From Nyssa sinensis (Eukaryota; Streptophyta; Magnoliopsida; Cornales; Nyssaceae), in assembly GCA_008638375.1 (NCBI GenBank), contig CM018046.1, forward strand, positions 41,345,706-41,409,705: 64,000 bases of DNA, given 5' to 3'. The notes under the pieces were generated by a model, which ran no database searches, had not been told where the DNA came from, and saw nothing but the letters and a program-made list of their open reading frames with translations. Positions 38,849-50,400 of this stretch are shown here, one piece after another (the first letter of the stretch is position 1; each line of letters starts with the position of its first letter). The translations under genes were made by a program, and so were the position numbers.

Positions 38849-39885
38849 GATAGACTAGAGTAGTGTAACATTGACAGATTAATGCAAATTGGGCTTTCAA
38901 TAATGTTACAAAAATTTAACATACATACCATAGGCATTACCCTTGTGTTTTCCCTCCATTTTAAGCATGTCTACATAAATTCTACAAATAACAGGCAGTT
39001 TCAGTGCAACTCGAATCCGCTACCTCTGTACCATTATATCAAGTCCACAAAAATACATAAATATATATATATATATATATATTTATCAAATATTAATTGC
39101 TTAGCAAGTGTTGAATTTAAACTCACGCCATTCAACTTATAGTGCTTAAAGCTCACAAAATCATCACTATTGGAGACAAATTTGCAGTGATCTAAGAACT
39201 ACACTTTTTGGTGTGTGCCTTGAGAATGAAGCTAATATGAGTGATCGAGGACCCTGTATGAAGTCACTTTCTGTCACTTCACGCAATTAACCAAAAAGAG
39301 GAAAAAGGCAAACACGGCGCCACCCATTTCACATTAACAATTCCACAAGTATTACTTAGCAACAAGACCGTCCAACATCAATCATTTATTGACATATGTA
39401 TAATATGTTAAATTTATAAGAAAAAATAAAATAATTTTTATTGATATAACAACTTATAATTGGTCGGAAAACAATATAATAAATTCTCACTCGGCAGCAA
39501 TCTATTTCATGTCTATATCTACCAATATTCCTTAAAGGCTACTTGGACATTAAAATCTTATCATAATTATTTACAGTCAATTATATCAACCATATCTCAT
39601 CATTCTACTTATAATTGCCAATAATAATAACAAATTATTATTATTACTTCTACTATTGCACATGTCTTATGTTTCATAGATAGTCCTGAAATGAGATGGA
39701 ACATCCAAACATACCTTAAGGCCTTGAGCTAAGAATCAAATTGAATATGTAGAATAAGAAGCTGACTTGGTAATAAGCAGACTCAGCTAACTAGAATTCT
39801 CACATTTCTATCTTATTGTCCAACGCTTGCTAATTGGTCCTCTGTCCTACCCAACTGGTTGTTTGTTTATATTTGTCCGGTATTA

Positions 39886-39921
<36 letters not shown>

Positions 39922-40719
39922 ATGGAGCTTCCACATCTATGACTAAGCAATTGGATAGCCTTACTTTTGTTCTTATCCAGCTCTATCCTTCCTTTTCATG
40001 GCATTCCATAACCCACACACTCTGTCTTTATCATCCCCATCACCTTTCCATGTTCCCTAATCCCTTATAAAAGACATTTTAGCATCATCTTTCAAAATGC
40101 TTGTTCTCTTACTTTTGTTCCTAAAAAGGGAAAAAGAAAAGCAACTAACACGTTTGTCAGTGTGACTTGTCTTCATACATATATATTATGAGAAGCAAAA
40201 GGAAAAACAAAGAGTAAGGGATGGAAATAGAATCATTCCAAATAGGGACAATGAGCAGGTTCAGGGCAGGGTCACTACCCATCTCCGTTCCATTTATGAT
40301 GTCCCCCTTTCCGACCCCCGCCCTAGGACCCGTCTAAAAATTAATTTTTTTAAACTTTAAAAATAAAACTAATATTATTAGAAATAAAAATTTATATTTA
40401 CATATATATATATATACAAACAATATATACATAATATATATATGCACATATTATATATATATACATATATGTAGACTTATATATGTGAGCATATTTAATG
40501 AAAAAATGAAAATATTAAAGAATATTTATATAATCGGAACAGGGGAGGAACCTTCCTCCATCACCGCCCCCACTCCATTTATTTTCTCTCCAAATTCTTC
40601 CCATTAGGGGTGGGACAAATTTCTCGAGAATTAAAATTCCTTTAAAATTCGATTTCATTTTCAAAAGGAATGTAAGATGGAACTGCAGCATTAATATTCT
40701 GCAGAATGCTATATGGGTG

Positions 40720-41224
40720 AGCTCTACCAATTGTGCTATATTCCCCCCACCCCCCCAAGCCAAGTGAAGCATGCATGACAAAGTCAGATGCTTCTTCTAT
40801 TCTTTTCCCTGGCACAACCGGGCCATCATGGACTTGAACCAGAGAACACGCCTGTGAAGTAAATTATCGCACCTACAATCCAACCGATTGGGAGAGAATC
40901 AAAAGATTCCTTTACCGGTAGCGATTCATCCTTCCCTAAAGCAACATACAACTCTCCATTATACTGCGCTCTCCAAGTGTGCTTGTTCCCCCCTTCTTTC
41001 TTACCATGGCAAGTCTTTGTAAAACAATTCCGATGAGAAGAAAAAAGGGTGTTAAGAGACCCTCCTGGCCCAACCCTAGATATTCTAAGATCCTTTTTCA
41101 AACTTGCTCTCATTTCGAGTCAAAAGATAGATAAATAGACACATCCCTATTGCACTGATTGGGGGCATTTGAAAGGGGTCAAAGACCAAGAAGTGAGTTA
41201 TTTATACCAAGCATTCTTCTTATG
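40720..41224 (-). other. Nuclear insertion of chloroplast DNA (trnI-GAU to trnA-UGC)
   Basis: Read on the minus strand this follows the plastid rRNA-operon spacer. It starts in the 3' part of the trnI-GAU group II intron (GAATGCTTGGTATAAATAAC, then CTTGGTCTTTGACCCC). It continues through the trnI 3' exon (CTGGTTCAAGTCCATGATGG, about 40820-40855) and the short spacer (AAAAGAATAGAAGAAGCATC). It ends 20-odd bases into trnA-UGC (ATATAGC, then TTGGTAGAGCTC). Several substitutions and a G-run expansion show it is a decaying nuclear copy. The trn pieces are partial and cannot make a tRNA. Recognition is from knowledge of plastid sequence, not a search. Confidence 0.9.
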
Positions 41225-41929
41225 GGGAGAGAGCACCTAAGGGGATCTATTCCAGATAAGGGATAGGGTCTCGAAACAAAATCCTTAATCAAATGCTATG
41301 GTCAACAAAATGGTACTAAATAGCTTCATTTTGTGGGGAAGTACAACATTTAAGAGAGAGACATAAATCACTTACAAAAATATCACATGAACTCGAATTA
41401 TATCCAAACTGTAAATGTATTGGCATATTGCCATAATCTGAAATTGATGTATCACATTATCACATCAGACTGTTGACTTACAATAAGATTCACTGAAATA
41501 TCAAAATACAAGATGATACACCCTAAGAGAGCCCAAGACAACCATGGAATTTGAAAGGCTACATTGAAGTGCCATTAATCATGATGTGAAACTAAATTGG
41601 GATTGAAGAAGCCACTACAAGAAAGTTTAGATACATACTACAGCAAGAAAGAACAAAGTTTTGAAAAAGCCCTCCAAAAATAGGCAGCTTGAAAAGATAA
41701 AATTGCTTGGCGTGTAGGTCAGATTGCTCTTTCAGATATTTTCCACCTCACATATAAAAGGTGAATCTAGTTGATACCTTCAGAACCTCTGAACTATAAC
41801 TGTATTATCAAAATCATTACCTCTAAACAGAAGTAAGAAATTTACCAATTGTACAGGCGATGAAAGGAACTCCAATGCCAAGTAGGCAGCTAGGATTCCA
41901 CCCCAAATGGCAGCTTTGGAAATCCAGCA

Positions 41930-44413
41930 TCATGGCTTGTGGACCTTAAAACCAAATACTCTTGGTACATAGCTCAGTGATGCCTTCTGTGGCCTGAGGT
42001 GCCCATAAGTCATCAAGAAGAGGTGAGGAAATGTGGTTCCAAAATAGGCTCCATCAATGTCTAGGTAAAGTTAAAAGAAACAATGAAAGCTCAAAGCAAT
42101 GCATGGGACAAAATGGGGTAACTAATTATCACCAGACTCAACACCAACACAGTCAACATACAATCTATAGTCCAATCCACACTTCCCAAAAACATTATAC
42201 AAGGATGAGACCCTCAACTCCTATAATAATTGAAAATGCATTGATTGAGAAAGATCAGAGTCAGCTCACAAAACAAATGCTTATATGCAGTGATTTCTAG
42301 ATTATTTATAACTAACAAAAATGATATTACTATGAAGTCAAAAAGTAAAGAAAATAAATTAACTAAAGAAAAATTGAGAGAACTGAAATCACTTTCTGAA
42401 AAATCGCAATCACTGAAAGAATAATTAGCAGAAGGGACCTGATTCGCATTGTCAATATGCAACGGCGGATTCTAGAAAATATACTCTTTTTTGGGGGGAT
42501 GGCGAGAAACCCCCACTGTGGAGTGTACTAGCTAGTGTAAACCCCAGATGTATGCAACCACCCCCCCAGTCATGCACATGCAGTAAGACTTGGACCCAAG
42601 ACCTCAAGGTATTAACATCACTGAAACTTCCTGCCCATTATAATGCCTGCAGTAGGGGAAGAGGGGGTGGGGGTATGTTCCCAATTTTTAAATTTTTTTA
42701 GCAAAATAGTAATAGAAAAGGATGAATTCTTAAATCTTTGGGTTACCATGCCACCCTCTATCCTAGTCCATCAATCAAAATTTCAGATGACAATCTTTCA
42801 ACTGCATCTATAATTTCACTTGAGGACAGAAGGGAAAGATTAAGCTCATTTTTTGTACCTTATATTTTGACTCATTTCATAAGTGTGTTGCGTATTGATT
42901 TTGCATAAATTTTAATGAAAATTTCAGAATTTTTTCCTGTAACTGAATTTGTCCCAGACCCCACACCTCTAGTGACAAAGACTAAATTTTGGATAATGCA
43001 AGAAGGGAGCAATTTAAATTGCAACGTGAAGTTCGGGTACAACTTATCAAAAGATCCAACCTTAAACCCTTCACATTGCAATTTAAAACACTTAGGTCAT
43101 GTTTGGTACGTAGGAATTGAATGCTCATTCCATGGAATGAAAGGGAAATGACATGGAAATGGAATGATCATGCCTTGTCATTTGTTTGGTAACAATCGAA
43201 TAGTATAAGAATGGAATGATCATAATTTATCAAATTAGGACAATGGAATGACCATAATTCCCTCATCTAATATTATTTTATGAGGCACGGACTGAAAAGT
43301 GTGTATGTATAGACACACACACACACACACACGTATATGTGATGTTATAGAGAGAGATACTGCGTGTGGGCTTGGGTACAAGGGTAGGCTTTTGGTAAAA
43401 GTTATTTGATTTTAAAACAATAACTAATATGATTGATCTTAATAAAAATAAGATCCGATACTCTTTATATATATATTTGTATTCAATAATATTATATATG
43501 TTTGTGTGTGTTGGCAGGATCAATATAGATTGGTTTTTTGAACAATATTATATATATGTTTGGGTAGAATTATTGAAATCCAATATAAATTGATTTTAAA
43601 GCTCCATTTTAAAACACTTATACGTGTATATAAATATGTGTGTATATATATAAATATATATATTTTCTGACTAATATTATAATTGATAAATTATACAAGG
43701 GGAGTGATAGAGGATTAGTTGAGGGTAGAATGAGTAAAGTGGTATTTTATTTGATTTTAGGTTAGAATGGAATGATGATTGCTCACCTGAACTAAAGGAA
43801 TGCTTGAAATAATTTTGAATGGAATGCTCAATCCATGGAATAGGCATCCCCAATTTAATTTATCATACCAAACAAGAATATGGAATGAGCATTCCTGGAA
43901 TGCTCACCGTACCAAACATAGCATTACAGTTGGATTATAAGTTTTAACTCGCAGATTAAGGAGTAGGAAATTTCATACTTACCGTTCTTTATTTCCAGCC
44001 AATGGAATTCCAAATTCAAACCTGCTCCCAATTCTCTATGTTCCCTTAACCCCCCAAACAAATAAATAGATGAAAATCATACCAGTGTAATCACAAATGC
44101 AGACTTTATAGAAGGAGAAGGAAGCATCTAAGAAAAGAGCAATTGTAAGTGTGTGTTAAACTCCTGCCAGGTGTCAGCAGCAAATACTTGCAAAATTGAA
44201 ATAAGGATACTATTCTGAAACCTGGATCGAGGTGTATAGATATCTTCACACTTGGGACAGTAAATTTTTACGGTGCTTTGTCGAGGAATGTCCGATTGAC
44301 CAACAGGAAGGCAGGGTTGTCCACAGCAGTAAACTCTAGGGCATCTGCCACACTCACCGTTCTTGTACTTCTCTAGCTGTAAAGATTAGCCAATGCTTAC
44401 CATCACAGATTCC

Positions 44414-44444
<31 letters not shown>

Positions 44445-47400
44445 ACTAAACCCAGAAACTAATATTATGGAACAAATTCTCACCATAGCAGTCATTCCTT
44501 TAGTTGTCAATATGTATCGGACATGAATTAGACCATAAAGCATCTCTGCTGCTGATTCAACTAGTTCATTCTGTTCCTCTGAAAAAATATCGCCTACAAA
44601 TTTCAGCCAATCCAATTTACTCATTTCAAAGATCCAATCACAAAGCAGTGATTAAGATTGCATCCTTTTTTTCTATCAGTGTGATTTACATACATATAAC
44701 CATACCATTTAATTTCAAGCTCAAAGGAGATAAAATAAAAAAATGTTCTCAAGGATATTGGATGCCAGGAAAACCAAAAAAATCTGAGAAGAGCTGTCAG
44801 AATAATATAACCAAAATTAGGTAGTAACAGGATCATGCTAGCTAAGAAGACTATAACCATCCATGAACTTCCACGAGCAGTATTAACAATAGGAACTTGA
44901 CAAAATCTACTTTGAAGAATCATGTGTAACTTGGCAAGACACTTTCTAACATGGAATGCTACTGGACAAGAGTAAATTTTTATCTGTTTTAAATTTCATT
45001 ATATTGACACAAATATTTCTATTTTAAGTGTTTCTCAAACCCTTACAACTTGTATATAATTTCAGAGAATTACCTAAGCATTTTCAAAGTTAATTAAATT
45101 AGATATTTTATTCTTTTGAATTTCATTAAATTGACACAATGTTTCTATTTTAAGCATTTCTCAAACCCTCACAACTTGTATATAATTTCAGAGGAGACCT
45201 GTCAACAAACATTTTCAAAGACAGTTAATCAAATTAGAGATCATTGCATACTTGGACATTTCTAGCATACTTAACCCTATCTCTAGATCATATTTATTTT
45301 ACATATTGTTGTGTTAGTATTCTAAGATGACATTAGTACAACTTTACCTATTAAATAATTATACCGTATTATACATTTTAAATTATGATTATGACACAGT
45401 ATTAACTTAATAATAGTAATACAATATTTTTCAATAGGTAGTTATGGTAATATTATAAAGCTTTTATTAACATGATTACCTTCAGATTACTTTTTGGGAT
45501 AATATAATATCACTGTTAGACTCCAAACATCATTTAATCGTACTAATTCTTTTTTCTTTTTTCAATTTATGCATCCTACTTGCGTTTCATTAATTGACAA
45601 ATATCCTAAATACCACATTTTACCCTCCAGAATAAAAGACAAACAATAGGCAAGTCCAATGAAAGAGCTGTACAGGATTGATGCCAACAAATATCGCATA
45701 AATAATCCTTTCTTGAATCACAAATTTATAGGCAAAACACCTAGCAAGAAAAACACAACTGGGTCTAGAAAAATAAGCTTACCATGTGATGATTCAACAT
45801 CCAGAATCAAATCAAGTGCATAATCATAATAAGGAACTTGACTGCTTAACCCACAGAGATTGAAATCATCTTGGATGTAATCATCATCAACTTCACAGAA
45901 ATACTCATTCCCACGGAGATTGCAAAACCATGAGATCCATGATGTGTCATCCCCATCAGAACCACTAACATCCGACTCCTCACTGTCTGTTTCAGATTCT
46001 TCTGTAATTAATGCAAAATGGGAACTACATCAACAAAGATGAAATTATCCACATATTCAAGGGTAGTTCTGCATGAAGCAAAAGATCACAGAAGTAGAAA
46101 GTGTACCAAGCATTTAGCCAAAAGAAAATTCAACCTACCTTTGAAGACATATAACCAACCACACAAAAAAATACTGGCCAGAGATACAACAATCAGATCT
46201 CCAATTACTGTTGAATAAATTACATAAACTATTGCATTTGAATGACGATTAACAGTGAATAATATGAATCATCATAGCCCACACAACTGTAGTTAAAGGA
46301 GGAAGGTGCCATCAAGGCATTAAGGTCCCACATTGCCTGAAAAGTAAGGTAACAAAAAAGCGCTAGCTGAATTGAAGTAAGGTACCAACTTATAAAACTA
46401 ATCAAAAAAAATATTGGACATTATAAATCAATTCATTCGAAGTAAAATAATATCTTATAGTTATAATAATTATCAAGTAATACTAAAAAGTTCTATCTAA
46501 ATGAGACATACGACATATTTTATTTATTTATTGATGGGTAAATCATACACACACGCTTTGCCCCTTAGGGGACTGGAACCCTCAATCTCCCATATGTGGA
46601 GATGGAGGAGATACAAACTAAGCTAAAGCTTGTTGGTAGACATATGATGTATTTAAAAGATGTGATCATTCTAAACTTTCATAATTTCTTCTCAGTAAAT
46701 AAGTTTTGCTATGTATCCAAATCTTATATAAAATAATTTTTTTATAACAAAAGACATGATAACACTGATGTCATAGACCTCTAAATTGATTTTCAAAGGC
46801 CAGACCTGTGTTGGAAAAGACTTCACATATAGATGGTTAATTTGTTAATAGGGAAAGAGGTTTTATTGTGTGCAGGCTCATATTTTGTCATTGCAGTTTA
46901 TTGGTTATAGTGTAATGTTAATCCCTACTAATAACTTTTGTCAAGTTAAAAGTGTTACTCTTCTCAAAGCTTTGTATTTTTAGAAATGACTCAAATAATT
47001 TAAATGTTTATTACGTTATTTTTGTCCTAATGTTTGATTATAATATTTGTATTAATACAATAGATTGGATAATAATATTTTTAGACTACAACAAAGTTCT
47101 CGCATACTGATATGTCTCTCATAAAATTCTTAAATAAGAACTTAAAACACTATAAATATATGAGACATACAAGTAAAATATGTTACAATTAAAAGGTTAT
47201 CGCTTGGTTGCCTTTCACCTTACCTAAGGCAATTACCTAGCCATCACCTCTTTTTGAAGAGGACTAGCCTAAAACATATTAAGGCACTCAAACTAAAAAT
47301 TACCTTACTCGATCACCTAAGCAACCAGTCACTTGCCTTTGACAACACCGGTCGTAGTTTTCTTGACATGGTTGCTTTGCAGTGAACAAAAAGTTGCAAT

Positions 47401-50400
47401 TCTGAAGAGGGATTCTAAGGTGTGAAGGGCAATAACACATCCAAATATATAGTTGGTTGTGTGCATACAACCAGCACTTTCGAAGCATGCATAACAATCC
47501 ATCCACTTTTATGAATAACCATTTGATCAAAAAAGGGAAGCACAATGTGCTTCCATTACTCATTCAAAGCAAGAAAGGAGGGAAGAAACAGTTGGTAAAG
47601 TCTTTTCTTTTATGTCAATTATTTTCACCGTGCGTAGCAAGGCTCTTCAAATTAGATTTCACTACTCTCAAGACTATCCCATTCCAGTAAACGCCAGTAG
47701 CCAACTGTATCTGGCAAAGTCAACATGTATAGGAAAAAGTAAAGGGGGGAGAGAGAACACAACTGAGAGTCAAGAGACAGCGAACACCCTCTCTCTGACA
47801 TGTGCGAGAGAAGATACGGACACACATGCACACAAATCATTCAAGCACGTAATGAGCTTTAGTTAAGTACTATCATAAAATCAAAAAAGGCAAACGCCAA
47901 GTTAGCATACAAATGAAGGAAACCCACCATTATTATTGGCTGAAGGAATGCTTCCATTCTTGATGATTTTGTTGTATTCTTTATACTCCCATTGATCACA
48001 ATTTGCCACACTCTCTTTTCAATGGAATGCACATGTGTTTGAAAATAAATATGCAATTTTTGTATTGTACTAGGAAGACTTTTCTTATGAACTTGATCTA
48101 CATGATATTCCCCATAGATGGTGAGTTTCATTCTTTTGTATCCTAGTGTGATGCCCCGCCCCAACCCACCCTCCCAGACCACCATAGAGTGTACTAGTTA
48201 GGGTAAACCCCTGATGTACACTATATCCCCAGCCATGCACATCAGGTAATTCAAGAGACTCAAACCCAAGACTTTGAGGTATTAAAAAAACTAAAATTTA
48301 CCATCCAAGCTAGACCCAGATCCACCCCCCCCCCCCCGGGGACCCATGCAAGATCCCACTAATTACACATGCCAGGTAAATTGTGGGACTTATGTCTCGA
48401 GTGGGAGGCCCCAAGATTCAAATGGAAGACCTCCATGGTGACTCTAGAACACCTTACCACCTATTAGATATATTGTGCAATGAGTTGGGATTATAAATAA
48501 AGCACTGCATTCCAAATAGTGTGACTTTGGACCTCTTTTTCGAAATACACCATATGAGAACTAAGGCACCGCTTCCAAGATCCTTGGTTAGTTCCTTAAC
48601 TTCCTTTGCTGGCAGCAAACTACTGTCCAAAACTTAATCAATTCTTCAACTGAGCTTAGCAAAACCCAATGCATTGCATACCAAAAAGGGAGAACATCCC
48701 CATGTCCCTAGCAACAATGTAATGAATCAAGAGGTGGATAATAGTCTCCTCTATAACCTTATATATGCAACACTAATTTGGGAGATTTTTCCCCTCTTAC
48801 ACAGATTATCAATAGTCAAAATCGCTTTCAAAGCTATAGTCCAATGTAAAACGAGACTTTGGAAGACACCTTGGCCCACAATATGCTTTCCAAGGAAATT
48901 GAGGTATACCATCAACCCTAACGCTTTGTAAAATGATCTTAACCCCAAGCTTGCAACTTTTGTTTGCCTTTCATTGCAACACTACTTCCCTATCACTAAA
49001 ACTAGAGGCATTATAAAACATTTCAAAGAAAATATTTATCAACTCAAGCTCCCCATCCTGCATTCCCCTAATAAATCTAGGCTACCATAAAAAAAATCAC
49101 TTTAGAGAATGGTATATATTGTGTGATTGACGGGCCTCCGTATTTGAAGCAATGATAAAAAGATTCAGGAACAGCTGTCTAAGAGGAGAATCCCCACACC
49201 ATGCATTAAGCTAAAATTTAATTGAACAACACCCTTTGTAACAAGACTAATATACTTGGAGAACTCCCCCCATTCCTCCTAATACTCTTGCCATAACCCA
49301 CCTAATAAGAGCATCTAATCTCATTTGAGGTCCAGTCACACCCATTACTCCCTAACTTCCCCCCTCCACCACCCTCCAAAAATTGTCTACCTCTATAGAA
49401 AAAGCCACATGACTAACAACCTATGAAGCATAGACACTCTATTTTGGATCATGTGTCGGATACTGACACTCTCAGACACTTCCCAGACAAGTAAAAAAAA
49501 TAGTTCTATTTTTTTTTTTTTTTTTGAATTTCATACACTGTTATGGACATTAGGGACACGTTTTGCGGTTTTGGACACTTTTTTTTTTGTAAATATATAT
49601 ATTTTCAATATAATAAGTAAATTTGTTTTGAAACTTGAATCATGTATGTTGATGATTAAATGAAAAAATTCTTTAATTTTTATTTAATGATTGTTATTTT
49701 AGTATCTTAATAATATTTTTTGTAATTTGTGTGTTTTAATACCAATTTTAATTGAAACAATGTTGCGTTTTTATTATTTAGTCATATAAAAATATATAAT
49801 ATATGTGTGTGTGTGTGTGTTCAACGTGTCCCTGATGTATCCATATCCTACTTTTTTTTTCTTATAAGTAAATCCCCTATATTGAAAGCAAACAAGGGCC
49901 TTAATCAATTAAATGATATTTAAACTTCTCGCTAAAACCTCCACGCAAGAAGTCCCCTTAGAGCTTCTCCAGTCTTTTAGCAACCAAAGTTAGGATAGTC
50001 AAAAGGGGCATAAATGCATCAAGGACTCTATAGTGTGCTTGTAACAAGGATAAATATTTCTCCTTTGGAAAGAGATTAGTGCTTCCATTTAGCTAGTTGT
50101 CTTTTGAACCTCTCCATCACTAAGTCCCACATTGATGTAACCTTGAAAAACAAGACCAAAGGAACTCTCACGTACAAAGTAGGTAGAGAATCAACTTTAC
50201 AAACCAAATTCCTTGCCAGCCCATTTTCAATCTCTGCCTCCCCAACAGGAATCATCTCCGCTTATCCCCTGGTTCACCACCAAACCTAAAATTGCATCAA
50301 AGCACAGCAGAAAATATAGAGGTATCTTGACAGCTCCTTAGAATTGTATTATCTGCAAACAGATTAGAAACTAAAATTTTCATGACATTGTTGTGTCCAT

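Larger units (their letters stand above)
35188..41929. other. Intergenic region between the MORN gene and CK2-beta
   Basis: The two minus-strand genes are separated by 6.7 kb. About 35.19-35.40 kb should be the MORN promoter and leader (CT-rich on the minus strand). No protein gene is readable in the rest. A (TA)n run sits at 35581-35612, and a (TA)n(TG)n run at about 37697-37740. A hAT-like element lies at 37926-38848 and the chloroplast insertion at 40720-41224. Otherwise it is AT-rich DNA without recognised features. Confidence 0.55.
42061..44210 (-). other. CK2-beta last intron
   Basis: A 2.15 kb intron containing a SINE (42500-42645) and a PIF/Harbinger-like element (43095-43923). The remaining sequence is unremarkable and AT-rich. 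Confidence 0.8.

Noticed and set aside
40820..40855. Possible tRNA-Ile gene
   Set aside because: Only the 3' exon is present, with substitutions and a broken 5' half; it is part of a chloroplast insertion.
40826..41113. 95-codon minus-strand open frame
   Set aside because: Falls in the chloroplast trnI intron copy, a non-coding source sequence.
49500..49524. T-rich run considered as a terminator or LINE tail
   Set aside because: Inside a T-rich dispersed repeat; no target duplication or 3' end motif.
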